NCBI RefSeq assembly: GCF_014283215.1
Contig: NZ_JACOMF010000007.1
Span: forward strand, 124,001 to 188,000
DNA from: Siccirubricoccus deserti
Lineage (GTDB): Bacteria > Pseudomonadota > Alphaproteobacteria > Acetobacterales > Acetobacteraceae
Reading direction: 5' to 3'
DNA length: 64,000 nt
The number at the start of each line of letters is the position of its first letter. Position 1 is the first letter of the stretch. This document shows positions 9,730-18,869 of this stretch, piece by piece. The translations under genes were made by a program, and so were the position numbers. The notes beneath the pieces are model-generated. The model was not told where the DNA came from, ran no database searches, and saw only the letters and a program-made list of their open reading frames with translations.

Positions 9730-10279
9730 CGCGAATGCCCGGTTGGCCTATGAGACTGGCGGCACGATGCGGCCACGCATGGCATCATGCGATGAGGTGG
9801 CGTCGGGATTTCCCGCCCGATCACTCTTCTTTGGAGTTTTCAATCAGTACGACGAAGCAAGCGCGCTTATGTATTCATGGTTGAACGTGCCCCAAGGATG
9901 GCCGCCCGGCGATGCGGCGCACGGCGAGTCGACCGGGCAGGATCCGGCAACACCTTGGGAGACGCGGCGGTAGAGCGGCCATCCTGACTGCACGAGCAGA
10001 CCGATGCAGCAATCCTCTGGCCGGCCCCGGTATGACCGCTTGCGGCGAGTTGCTGTTGAGAACGCGAACCCGTGAGCGGTGGCACAACCGCCGCAACGAC
10101 ACTGGCAGCATGGATCGACTGACAGTATACGCCTGCAAGCAATTGCAAATACAAGAGCGCCGCATTCCTCAGGGTATTGATACAATTCAGCCTCCACGAT
10201 TGCGGCAGCGCTGGTGTGCACGCATCGCACCGCATTCACCCAACAGGGGTCTCGCCACGACTTGTTCAACGGAGCCCCG
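9730..10279. other. 550-bp intergenic region, no gene seen
   Basis: Lower in GC than the flanks and without a reading frame that has coding character. It separates the molybdopterin enzyme gene from the sensor kinase. No clear promoter consensus or strong long palindrome was found. It may carry regulatory signals for the kinase gene. Confidence 0.5.
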
Positions 10280-12043
10280 ATGCATCGGCTGACGCTCCGC
10301 GGCCGGATGGTTCTGCTCGTGCTGGTCGGCGTGCTGCCGTTGCTCGGCTTCCACCTTGCCTTGATCTACCGGGACTTCCAGGCGCAGCGGGACCAGTTCG
10401 GTGTCCAGGCGCAGGACCTCGCCAGCAGCCTCGCTCAGCTGGTGGAGGGCGAACTGGGAACCAGGGTGGCGGCGCTTGAGGTGCTGGCCCTGTCCCAATC
10501 CCTGGCGCGGGATGACCTGCTCGCCTTCCGGGCCGAGGCGGAGGTGGTGCTGGCCCTGCAGCAACCCGGTGCCAGCATCATGCTGGTGCGGCAGGATGGC
10601 CAGCAACTGATGAACACCGCGGTGCCTCCCGGCGCGCCGCTGCCGATGCTGCAGGAAACCACCAACCTGCAACGGGTCCTGACGACCGGCCAACCCGCCG
10701 TCTCCGACCTCTATGTCGGCAGCGGTCTGCAGCGCCGGGCGATTGCCATCAAGGTGCCGGTCTGGCGGCCCGACGGCAAGCTGGACCGCGTTCTCGCCCT
10801 CACCCCCCGGCCGGACGCCTTGTCCAACCTGATCGCCCGGCAGCACCGGGGCACCAATTGGTGCGTCTCCCTGCTCGACGGTGCCGGGGTGCGCATTGCC
10901 CAGCTCCCGAACCCCGCCGGTTACGAGGGTGAGAAGGTCAGCTCGGCGTTCTTCAGGGCAGCCGCGGATCGATCGGAAGCGATCTACGAAACCACCTCGG
11001 CGGAAGGCGTACCGCTGATTGCCGCCTTCAGCCGGCTTGATGCCTATGGTTGGGCGGTCGCCGTCGGCATTCCGCTGTCCGAGCTGACGCAACCCGTCTG
11101 GCGGCGGGCAACGAACTCGCTGGCGGTGGGCATGGCGCTGCTGCTCGGTGGGCTGGGGTTGGCGCAGCTGGTGGCACACGGCATCACCGGCCCGATCACC
11201 GCGCTGCGGCGGCTCGCAACCACCACGGATGAGGCTCCCGCGGCACCGGTGACGACCGGGCTGGCGGAGACCGACGACGTCGCCGATGCGCTGCTGGCCG
11301 AGACCAGCCGGCGGCGTGCCGCGCTGACCTCGCTGCTCGAAAGCGAGCGGCGACTGCGGCTGGTGGTGGCCGAGTTGAACCATCGGGCGAAGAATGCCTT
11401 GGCCACGGTGCAGGCGCTGGCCCAGCAGACCGCCCGCGGCGAGGCCGGCTCCGACCCGGTACGCTTCACCGCTGCCTTCAATGCAAGGCTGCAGAGCCTG
11501 GCGCGGGCCCATGACCTGCTGGCCGCCTTCTCCTGGGAGGCCGCGGCGCTGCACGCGGTGGTGCAGGCCGGGCTGGCGCCCTGGTTGGCTTCCGGGGACG
11601 CCGGAAGGGAGCTGTCACCGGATGTGCGGATGCTGCCGACGCAGCCGGGCGATCCGTCGCGCATCGACATCCACTGCATCCATGACGTCGAGCCGGCGAT
11701 GGCCTCGCCCGGGCAGGCCCAGGCGCTGGTCCTGGCGTTGCATGAGCTGGCAACCAACGCGGTGAAGCATGGCGCACTCTCGACGCCGGCGGGATATGTG
11801 AAGGTGATCTGCCGCCGGGCTGAGAGCTGCCAGGACTGGATCATCGAATGGCGCGAAAGCGGCGGCCCACCGGTTCCGGGCCCGCCTGATCGGGGCGGCT
11901 TCGGCACCCGGCTGCTGACCCGGGCCCTGGCACATGATCTTGGACCGGGCGGCAGCGTGGCGTTGGACTTCCGACCCACCGGGGTGCACGCGACCATCCG
12001 CTTCCGTACGCGCAGCTACGCAATCACCGGCGCGGCCGGATAG
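10280..12043 (+). CDS. Membrane sensor histidine kinase, HWE family
   Basis: 587 aa from ATG 10280 (22 codons inside the open frame, GGAGC upstream). There is a membrane segment at residues 9-30, a periplasmic dCache-like sensor of about 240 aa, and a second membrane segment near 275-295 (SLAVGMALLLGGLGLAQLV) followed by a short HAMP-like linker. The HWE kinase core has the phospho-acceptor His at about residue 368 (ELNHRAKNALATVQ), the N box HELATNAVKHGA at about 487, and the diagnostic W-x-E in EWRESGGPPV at about 524. No response regulator is adjacent, so it is an orphan kinase. Signal unknown. Confidence 0.88.
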   Translation: MHRLTLRGRMVLLVLVGVLPLLGFHLALIYRDFQAQRDQFGVQAQDLASSLAQLVEGELGTRVAALEVLALSQSLARDDLLAFRAEAEVVLALQQPGASIMLVRQDGQQLMNTAVPPGAPLPMLQETTNLQRVLTTGQPAVSDLYVGSGLQRRAIAIKVPVWRPDGKLDRVLALTPRPDALSNLIARQHRGTNWCVSLLDGAGVRIAQLPNPAGYEGEKVSSAFFRAAADRSEAIYETTSAEGVPLIAAFSRLDAYGWAVAVGIPLSELTQPVWRRATNSLAVGMALLLGGLGLAQLVAHGITGPITALRRLATTTDEAPAAPVTTGLAETDDVADALLAETSRRRAALTSLLESERRLRLVVAELNHRAKNALATVQALAQQTARGEAGSDPVRFTAAFNARLQSLARAHDLLAAFSWEAAALHAVVQAGLAPWLASGDAGRELSPDVRMLPTQPGDPSRIDIHCIHDVEPAMASPGQAQALVLALHELATNAVKHGALSTPAGYVKVICRRAESCQDWIIEWRESGGPPVPGPPDRGGFGTRLLTRALAHDLGPGGSVALDFRPTGVHATIRFRTRSYAITGAAG

Positions 12044-12152
12044 CGCAAGCCGCGGCGGGGAGGCGTGAACGCTCCAAGGCGCGAATCCGCTCCACGAACA
12101 ACCGGCTACGGCGGGGCAGCGTTCGGAGCTGAACGCAATCCGCCGTAGCGCA
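12041..12152 (+). repeat. Interspersed intergenic repeat, copy 1
   Basis: The block shares with other copies an order of TAGcGC..GCGGcgggGAGGCGTGAACGC, then GCTCCACGAaCAAC, then a hairpin-forming pair (gGCGTTC..TGAACGCaatCCGCcGTAGC). The kinase stop codon TAG is its first three bases. Closest to the copy at 50696-50801. See the matching finding. Confidence 0.6.
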
Positions 12153-12153
12153 G

Positions 12154-13867
12154 TCACTCCCCGGGCGGTGGGCCGATCGGGGCGAGCGGCTCTCGCGCCT
12201 CGCCAACGCCGAGCGCCAGGGCAAGGTGGTGCCAGGTATTGGCCAGGGCGGGGTCGCCCTGGATGCCGCGGGCGTGGATGAGCGCGAGGAAGGCGGGGTC
12301 GTAGGTCCGGGCCAGGGCAAGCGCCGCCTGGCCATTCTCGGCCATCGCCGCCCGCTCATAGAGCCGCCGCGCCGCCGCGATGTCGCCGAGCTGGAGCATC
12401 TCATCGGCGCGCTGCACCAGCGCCGACAGCGGGGCGGCGGCCGCAGTCGCGGCCGGTCGCAGCGCCACGGCGGGCAGTGATGGCGCTGATGGCGGTGGCG
12501 CTGGCGCTGGCGGCAAGACCGCGATGGCGGGCGGCTCCGGCGGGTACCGCTCCCCGGGGATGATCCCGGTCAGGGCGTCCATGGCCGGTGCTTCGGATGT
12601 CGAAGCCGGGGTCGGCCCGCCAACGAACGTCATGGCCTCGGGCACGGGGCTGCCCGCCTCGGCCTGTGCCATGTCGGAGCCAATACCGGGTGATGGCAAT
12701 ACCAGGGTTGCCGGCGCTCCGGCGGTGGCATCGCCGGGGCCGGGGGCCGGTGGTGCGGCGGCTTGCGCCGCAATCGGGCTGGACATGGCGCGCCCTGGGC
12801 TGACTGGCTCCGGCGCAACCGGCATGGGGGGCGTCGGCGCCAGGCTCGCTGCCGCCGACGCCGCCGGTAGCGTTGGCTCCGGTGTGGCCGGCTCGACCAG
12901 CGCCGACCCAGGCCCAGGCGGCTCCGGCAAAACCGGCTCTGCCACCGCCGGTTCAGGAATTATCGGCCCAGGCACACCGGTCCCGGTGCTGCCGGCTCCG
13001 TCGTCAGCCCGTCAGGCAGGGCGATCTCCGGCGCGGCGAGGGCTGAACCGGGCGTCGAGACCGCAGCCTCTGGCGGAGACAGGGAGACAAGCTCCACTGG
13101 CGGAGCCGCCCCGCGCTCCTCGGCTGGCCCCTCCGCCCAGGCCGGACCCACTGTCGGATCGACCGGACCGGGTAGCGTGGCCGAGGCCCCCCTATCGGCT
13201 TCGGCAGCGTCGCCGGCAGCGGAACCAGCGCAGCGAAATCCGCATCGGGCTCTGGCGGCCCAAGCAACTGCAATATCAGCACGACGCTGCCGACCAGCAG
13301 CACCAGGCCGCCCCAAATGCCGGCCAGCAGCCGCCCCCCCTGCCAGCCGCCGCCCGGCCCGACCGGTTCCACCGGCACAGCCGGGGGTGGTGGCAGAACT
13401 GCCCCTGCCAGCGCCTGCTGCGCCGCGCCGACCCAGGCCGAGCCGCCAGCCACCGCCAAGGCCGGGCGGCGGCCGAACTGCTTCTCGATCACCCAGCCGA
13501 GAGTCGGCAGCATGCGCTGCGGCAGACGTAGGTGCAGAATCGGCGGCAGCCCGCCGAAGCGCTGCGTGAATCCGGCCGCATCAAGCAGCCACCCCAGCCG
13601 CCCGGCGGCATCCGGCGCGATGTCGCCCGGCGCCAACTCCAGCAGGACGATCCCGGCCGACGGATGCAGCAGGGCGTGGCGGATTCGGCCGGCTGGCGCC
13701 GCGCCCTCCTCCGGCAGCAGGCAACCCTCCAGAGCGACCCAGCCGGGGCCAAGCCCGGCGACGGCCTCGGCGAGCGCCATGGCGGCATGGCTGGCTCGGC
13801 CGGCCGGCGCGGCGCCGAGCGCATCCAGCAGCCCAGCCTCGGCCTGCGGTGGCGCCTGGCGTGGCAT
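12154..13867 (-). pseudogene. Frameshifted membrane/proline-rich/TPR-like protein
   Basis: Three reading frames on the minus strand join into one protein of about 570 aa. Frame 1 runs from 13867 with a cytosolic domain of about 170 aa and one membrane segment (LLAGIWGGLVLLVGSVVLIL), and stays coherent to LPATLPKPIGG. Frame 2 carries a Pro/Ala-rich stretch (ATLPGPVDPTVGPAWAEG) to about 12970. Frame 3 holds a long Pro/Ala linker and a C-terminal Sel1/TPR-like pair of helices (ADEMLQLGDIAAARRLYERAA, LANTWHHLALALG) ending at 12154. One extra G in the G6 run at 13185-13190 and one extra base in the GGG near 12983 would restore it. It follows the exporter genes in the same direction. Sequencing error or real decay cannot be told apart here. 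Confidence 0.6.
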
Positions 13868-14067
13868 GGTGGATGAGGCCTAGAGCAGATCGCCGAAGGA
13901 CGGCATCGCCCGGAGGCGAGAATCTGCTTCTTTGTCACAAGACAGAGTATTTTCTGTGAACCCATGTGAACGGAAAATGCCCTACAGCGGATTGCGTTCA
14001 TGCCTGCACGCCAATCCTCTGTAATGTCTTAGTTTCAATGATAATTCACGCCCTTCCGCGATCCGCT
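13868..14067. other. 200-bp gap holding repeat material
   Basis: Contains a short partial repeat (ctagagcagatcgccgaagg at 13881-13900) and most of repeat copy 2. AT-richer DNA at 13915-13975 could hold the promoter of the frameshifted gene. No further gene seen. Confidence 0.5.
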
Positions 14068-14071
14068 CTAG
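13982..14071 (-). repeat. Interspersed intergenic repeat, copy 2
   Basis: Read on the minus strand it runs CTAGAGCGGATCGCGGA, AGGGCGTGAA, about 30 variable bases, then GAGGATTGGCG and the hairpin half TGAACGCAATCCGCTGTAG. The exporter's stop codon TAG (14070-14068) lies inside its first bases. Confidence 0.65.
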
Positions 14072-16203
14072 TCGTGGTCCGGCTGGCCCTCCGGCTGCGC
14101 CGGAACGTCCGGGCGCCGATGGTCCTGGCCGATGAACAGGATGCTGTCGGTGCCGTGCATCATCTCCGGTCGGTGCGCAACGCTGATCCGGGTAATGGCG
14201 AGGCGGCGAAGGCGCTCGTTGATCTGCTTTTCCTTCTCCACGTCGAGATGCGCGGTGCCCTCGTCGAGGAACAGGATGCGTGGGCTCTTGTAGAGCGCCC
14301 GGGCGAGCAGGACGCGCTGCTTCTGGCCGCCCGAGAGCGAGCTGCCCATGTCGCCGATCAGGCTGTTGTAGGCCATCGGCATCGACATCACCTCCTCATG
14401 CACCCCAGCCATCTGGGCGCACATCACCATGCGTTCCTGGTCGAAGGCCGGATCGAAGAAGCAGATGTTGTCGGCGATCGAGCCGGACAGCAGCATGTCT
14501 TCCTGCATCACCGCCGCCACCTGCTCGCGGTAGACCCGCACGCCGATGGTCTGCAGCGGGATGCCGTCCACCAGTACCTCGCCGCTGGTCGGCTCCAAGA
14601 GGCCCAGCATGATCTTCAGCAGCGTGGTCTTGCCGCCGCCGGATGGCCCCATGATGGTGATGAACTTGCCCGCTTCCACCTTCAGGTTGACGTTCTCCAG
14701 CACGAAACGCTCGGTCTCGGCGTAACGGAAGGAGACATTGCGCAGTTCCAGCGCGCCCTGGATCGGCTGGGCATAGGCCAGCGGCCGGTCATGGCCGCGC
14801 TCCAGCGGGTTCATCGCAATGTCGGAGAGGCGCTCCAGATGCAGGTCGAGCAGGCGGAATTCGATTGCCTTCTCCACCAGGGTGGAGGCCTTGGTGGTGA
14901 AATTCTGCTTGTAGGACATGAAGGCGAAGATCATCCCGACGGTCAGCAGGTTGTCGAGCGCCAGCATCGCCGCGAGGTAGACGGTGACGATCTGCTCCAC
15001 GCCGAAGATCGCCCGGTTCATGGTCTGGAACTGCACCTGGGCGCGCCCCAGCCGGATGTCGGCGTTCACCGCATCGGCGTAGCGGTTGAGCCATTGCGCT
15101 TCACGGTCGCTCTCGCGGTTGAACAGCTTGACCGTCTGGATCGCCCGCGCGGTTTCGATGAAGTTGGAATTCTCCTGCGCATCGGCCTGGATTTTCGCCT
15201 CGTTGAGGTCACGGAATCGCCGATAATGCACCAGGCGCAGCACCACGTAGAACAGCAGGGCTGCCAGCGTCACCAGCGCCAGCTGCGCGCTGTAGACGAA
15301 GATCATCGCCAGGGTCGCCAGCGCCATGATGCCGTCGATGGCGGCGAGGACCAGCCCTTCGGCCATGGCGGTGCGGATCGGCGTCAGCGAGTTGAAGCGC
15401 GACAGCACATCGCCGATGTGGCGCTTCTCGAAGAACTCCAGGGGCAGCCGCAGCAGGTGGTGGAACAGCCGCGCGCCCATCTGGAAGTGCATGGCGTTCT
15501 GCACCACCAGCATGATGTGCGAGCGCAGCGCATTGGTCGCCACCTGGATCGCCATCAGCAGGCCGAAGCCAAGCGCCAGCGCCAGCATCAGGTCGGTGTC
15601 GCCGCGGGCGACGACCTCATCCACCGTCAACTGCATGTAGAAGGGCGCGGCGACCACCAGCAGTTCGAGGATCACCGAAAGCAAAAAGATCTGCGCCAGC
15701 GGCGAGGACATCCCCGGCATCTGCGCCCAGAACACCCGGAACGGCAGCCGCGCCCGTTCCTGCTTCGGGGCGAAGCCTTCGGCCGGCGACAGTTCCAGCG
15801 CGATGCCGGTCAGGTGCTTCGATGCCGTCTCCAGGGTCAGCGTCTTCACACCGGTGGCCGGGTCGTGCACCACCACGCCCTTCGCGGTCACCGCCTTCAG
15901 CACAACGAAGTGATTCAGGTCCCAGTGGACGATCGCCGGCAAGGTCAGCTCGCGGATGTCCTCCAACTCGTAGCGCACCGGCCGGCTGGCAAGGTGGAGC
16001 TGGCTGGCAAGCTGGATCAGCCCACGCAGGGTGACGCCCCTGAGGGACACCGGGTGACGGCGGCGCAGCGTGTTCAGGTCGATGCGATGGCCATGGTAGC
16101 TGGCGATCATCGCCAGGCAGGCGAGACCGCATTCGGCCGCCTCGGTTTGCAGGATGCTCGGCAGCCGTCGCCGGCCGCCGAAGTCGAGCAGGCCCTCGAT
16201 CAT
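14068..16203 (-). CDS. C39-peptidase-containing ABC exporter (bacteriocin/RTX type)
   Basis: 711 aa, standard for peptidase-containing exporters. The N-terminal C39 protease is complete: Cys25 in TEAAECGLACL, His98 in WDLNHFVVL and Asp114 in VHDPATG. A membrane domain follows (about residues 150-430) with several hydrophobic segments. The ATPase has Walker A GPSGGGKTTLLK near 520, signature LSGGQKQRVLLARAL near 624 and Walker B ILFLDEGTAHLD near 645. Such proteins cut double-glycine leaders and export the product through an HlyD adaptor and outer-membrane channel. HlyD is 10 bp upstream, and two small genes with matching leaders precede it. A TolC-like channel is not in the window. Confidence 0.93.
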   Translation of the reverse strand: MIEGLLDFGGRRRLPSILQTEAAECGLACLAMIASYHGHRIDLNTLRRRHPVSLRGVTLRGLIQLASQLHLASRPVRYELEDIRELTLPAIVHWDLNHFVVLKAVTAKGVVVHDPATGVKTLTLETASKHLTGIALELSPAEGFAPKQERARLPFRVFWAQMPGMSSPLAQIFLLSVILELLVVAAPFYMQLTVDEVVARGDTDLMLALALGFGLLMAIQVATNALRSHIMLVVQNAMHFQMGARLFHHLLRLPLEFFEKRHIGDVLSRFNSLTPIRTAMAEGLVLAAIDGIMALATLAMIFVYSAQLALVTLAALLFYVVLRLVHYRRFRDLNEAKIQADAQENSNFIETARAIQTVKLFNRESDREAQWLNRYADAVNADIRLGRAQVQFQTMNRAIFGVEQIVTVYLAAMLALDNLLTVGMIFAFMSYKQNFTTKASTLVEKAIEFRLLDLHLERLSDIAMNPLERGHDRPLAYAQPIQGALELRNVSFRYAETERFVLENVNLKVEAGKFITIMGPSGGGKTTLLKIMLGLLEPTSGEVLVDGIPLQTIGVRVYREQVAAVMQEDMLLSGSIADNICFFDPAFDQERMVMCAQMAGVHEEVMSMPMAYNSLIGDMGSSLSGGQKQRVLLARALYKSPRILFLDEGTAHLDVEKEKQINERLRRLAITRISVAHRPEMMHGTDSILFIGQDHRRPDVPAQPEGQPDHD

Positions 16204-16213
16204 GTGGCAGCCC

Positions 16214-17476
16214 TCATCCCTGGATCCTGGCGCTCAGCAGCGGGTTGAGAATCCAATCCACCAGCGTCCGCCGCTCCAGGATGATGTCGGCGCGCAGCTG
16301 CATGTCGGGCTGCAGCGGAATGCGCTTGCCGTAGGCGTCGATGTCCGGCCGCTCGAGCGCCACGATGGCACGGTAGGAAGGCCCGGTCAGCGTCACCGGC
16401 GCGGCCACGTCAGTGCCGGTCAGGATGGTCTGGGAGACGCTGACGATCCGCCCGCGGTAGGTCCCGTAATGCTGGTAGGGGAAGGCGTCGTAGAGGATCC
16501 GCACCCGCTGCCCCAGTTCGACGAAGCCAATGGCGCGGGCCGGGATGAACAGCTCCGCCTGCAGCGCGCTCTCGCCCGGGACGATCTGCAACTGCAGCCG
16601 GCGCGGGTCGGCGAGCTGTCCGACGCTGGCCTGCAGGGAGGAGACGCGGCCGGAGATCGGCGCCCGGATGATATAGGCGCGGCGGCCATTGACCTCGGCG
16701 GTGCGCTGCTCCGCCACCGAAAGCTCGTTGCGCAGCTGCTGGATCTTCTCGGCGGTGACGATCGGCAGTTGCTCGAGGTTGAACCGCGCCTCGGAGAGCT
16801 GCGACCGGCGTTCCGTCAGCTGCTGGCCGACGGCGTTGAGGCTGAGTTTTTGCTCAAGCAGCGCCTCCTCACGCCGTCGCTGCTCTACCTCGGACACCAG
16901 GCCGCGCGTCGCCAGTTGCGCGCCGGAGGCGACCAGGCGCTCTACCACCCGGATGCGCTCACGCTGCAGCAGGATCTGCGCGGCGATGTCGGCGATCTGG
17001 GCCTCGAGGCCCTGGATCTGTACCGTCAGCCGCTCTCGGTCGGAAGCACCGCGCTTCTCCTCTGCGGCGATCTGGCGGATCAGCGACTGCTTCTGCCGGT
17101 CGAGCGTCGCCAGGATGGTGGCGTTGACGTCCTCGCCATTGGCGGCGATCTGGTCGGTGGTGATGCTGAGCAGCGGCTGGCCTTCGCTGACATGCTGGCC
17201 CTGCTCGACATGCACGGCGCTGACGATGCCCTGCTGTGGCGCGAAGATCCGCGCGCTGCCGGCCATCGGCGCCAGATAGCCGATGACGGTCTCCTTGCGG
17301 GCGTATTGGGCGACGAAGAGGAAGGCGACGACGGCGAGGGCAGCGCCACTGATGAACCAGACCATCAGCCGCACCGGCATCGGCTGCATCGGCACCACCC
17401 GGCCCCATTGCCGGTGCTGCTGCTGGAATTCGACGACTTCCTGGCGGAACAGGGGAGGTTTCGATGGCACCCCCAT
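16214..17476 (-). CDS. HlyD-family secretion adaptor (membrane fusion protein)
   Basis: 420 aa from ATG 17476, with GGAG 9 nt upstream; the frame extends 39 codons further without homology. There is one N-terminal membrane segment (VWFISGAALAVVAFLFVAQYA), then a biotinyl-lipoyl half at APQQGIVSAVHVEQGQHV, a long alpha-helical hairpin (about 120-290, rich in Q/R/E) and a beta-barrel region ending in RTLVDWILNPLLSARIQG. It bridges the ABC exporter to an outer-membrane channel. Transcribed just ahead of the exporter with a 10-bp gap, and clearly coupled to it. Confidence 0.92.
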   Translation of the reverse strand: MGVPSKPPLFRQEVVEFQQQHRQWGRVVPMQPMPVRLMVWFISGAALAVVAFLFVAQYARKETVIGYLAPMAGSARIFAPQQGIVSAVHVEQGQHVSEGQPLLSITTDQIAANGEDVNATILATLDRQKQSLIRQIAAEEKRGASDRERLTVQIQGLEAQIADIAAQILLQRERIRVVERLVASGAQLATRGLVSEVEQRRREEALLEQKLSLNAVGQQLTERRSQLSEARFNLEQLPIVTAEKIQQLRNELSVAEQRTAEVNGRRAYIIRAPISGRVSSLQASVGQLADPRRLQLQIVPGESALQAELFIPARAIGFVELGQRVRILYDAFPYQHYGTYRGRIVSVSQTILTGTDVAAPVTLTGPSYRAIVALERPDIDAYGKRIPLQPDMQLRADIILERRTLVDWILNPLLSARIQG

Positions 17477-17611
17477 AGGGTCACTCCGCTTGCCTTGACG
17501 GCTCAGGATTGGGTCGGTCCGAAGGGTCTCTCCCGGCGGGATTCCGCCGGGAGAGGGTCGACAAATCGCCGGCGCACGCCACCAATCAGGCACGCGCAGG
17601 CTTGCATCGGA

Positions 17612-17824
17612 TCAGTTGTCGATGACGACGGCGCCGTTGGCGTTGGCGTCGCCGGTCTTGTAATTGCCGATATAGACGCCGCTGTAGTTGATGTTGCCGG
17701 TGGCAACGCCGCTGATGGCGGTGCCGCCATTGCCGCTGTACTTCACGACGTTCACGGTATAACCACCCCAGGCGCCCGTCACGGCGTCGAGGTCGCTGTC
17801 GCTCAGAACGGTGATCTTGCTCAT
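17612..17824 (-). CDS. Double-glycine-type leader peptide with GGTAISGVATG module (peptide 1)
   Basis: 70 aa from ATG 17824, with an excellent RBS (GGAGGA, 7 nt spacing). Leader MSKITVLSDSDLDAVTGA matches the LSxxDLxxVxG(G/A) consensus cut by C39 proteases, with predicted cleavage after Ala18. The predicted 52-aa mature peptide starts WGGYT and carries SGNGGTAISGVATGNI, then TGDANANG. It is Gly/Asn/Ser/Thr/Val-rich, lacks Cys and has few charges. The same module occurs in peptide 2 and in the large protein at 18870. It sits 135 bp upstream of the HlyD start. Function unknown: it could be a bacteriocin-like, adhesive or fibre-forming peptide. Confidence 0.82.
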   Translation of the reverse strand: MSKITVLSDSDLDAVTGAWGGYTVNVVKYSGNGGTAISGVATGNINYSGVYIGNYKTGDANANGAVVIDN

Positions 17825-17937
17825 GCTAATTTCCTCCATTGAAATACTGTCCCCGATGCGGGGCAATGCCACAAAGCCGTGGCACGGCCCTCGAGGAGAC
17901 CCACCGCGGGATAGTCCGAGGTGAGCGTAATTGTAGC

Positions 17938-18150
17938 CTAATTGTAGATGAACACGCCGCCGTTGGCGTTGGCGTCGCCGGTGTAGCTGTTGGAAATGCT
18001 CACCCAGCTGTTCTTGATGTTGCCGGTGGCAACGCCACTGATGGCGGTGCCGCCATTGCCGCTGCCGATGACGACGTTCTTGGTGAAGCCGCCCCAGGCA
18101 CCCGTCACGGCGTCGAGATCGGCGTCGCTCAGTACGGTGATCTTGCTCAT
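17938..18150 (-). CDS. Double-glycine-type leader peptide with GGTAISGVATG module (peptide 2)
   Basis: 70 aa, the same length as peptide 1. ATG 18150 is chosen because AGAGGAG lies 6 nt upstream; an ATG at 18156 has no spacing. Leader MSKITVLSDADLDAVTGA differs from peptide 1 at one residue. The mature part begins WGGFT and contains SGNGGTAISGVATGNI, then YTGDANANGG. The two genes are close at the DNA level, most in the leader and the GGTAISG block, so they are a tandem duplicate. Its 3' end carries a direct repeat TAATTGTAG twice at the stop. Confidence 0.82.
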   Translation of the reverse strand: MSKITVLSDADLDAVTGAWGGFTKNVVIGSGNGGTAISGVATGNIKNSWVSISNSYTGDANANGGVFIYN

Positions 18151-18838
18151 ATCCATCTCCTCTGAAATTCCCGGTTTCCCGGTTGCGATCGGGGCAGCCC
18201 GCCCCCCTGCGCAGTGCCTAGCGCACCGCACACTCATGGGCGCCGCGGCCGCCATGGCCACGACGCCGATCCGGTCCCGGGCGCATCTTGGCCCGGGTGA
18301 TGTCGCATTGTGTTCGAGGCGCCGGTCCGGCGTGGCGGTGCCCGGCGGAGTGCCCCGCAATACCGCGGCGCCGAGGCGTTGCATCGGCCGCGGCGTCCGC
18401 CGCGGCACTCCACCGGGTTACGCCTGACGACACCTCCACCAGCATTCTGGCGGTCGCAATCGAGAGTCGCGGCGCAATCCACGGCCCAGGCCGCCAGATG
18501 AATAAAGTGCTCAAGGAATAATTTCCCCGATAAAAAATGAATACCGAATAATCATCCGGCTAACGCCGAATACTACGGACCCTAAAATTCATCTACACTT
18601 CATCTGCAGGTCTATTATTGACCTTCGAATGCGTTTTCCTCCCAAGACTTCGGCGTTACGCAGGGACATTAGAAACAGCCGCTGATCAGGGTCAAGAATG
18701 GAATACAATTACACACATATGTTACGGAAATTTGCGCCCTGGTTGGATGCCGCCTTAGAAAATTGCGCCATGCCCGACCGATCTTCACCAATTGCACGCG
18801 GCGCGTGTATCCCCTGCGGAATGGACACGCGAGAGAAT
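18151..18838. other. Intergenic region with AT-rich promoter-like stretch
   Basis: About 690 bp without a convincing gene. At 18500-18720 the GC content drops sharply (runs such as gataaaaaatgaata and cctaaaattcatc), in contrast to the flanks. This is the best place for a promoter serving the two peptide genes and the exporter operon. No clear -35/-10 pair was assigned. Confidence 0.45.
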
Positions 18839-18862
18839 GGGGCCGCCGATACCGGCGACCCC
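18839..18862 (-). terminator. Stem-loop after the large repeat-protein gene
   Basis: GGGG-cc-GCCG-atac-CGGC-ga-CCCC, a 24-bp imperfect palindrome 7 bp beyond the stop of the repeat protein. There is no T-run. It would end the large gene's transcript ahead of the AT-rich region. Confidence 0.4.
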
Positions 18863-18869
18863 TGCAACC

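Noticed and set aside
12960-13316. Separate gene call for the 118-aa middle frame
   Set aside because: Its Pro/Ala-rich content continues both the frame before and the frame after, so it is a middle part of one frameshifted gene.
13966-16248. A 760-aa open frame on the plus strand
   Set aside because: It is the antisense shadow of the C39 ABC exporter; its composition (His/Gln/Arg-rich) has no domain signal, while the minus strand carries complete peptidase and ATPase motifs.
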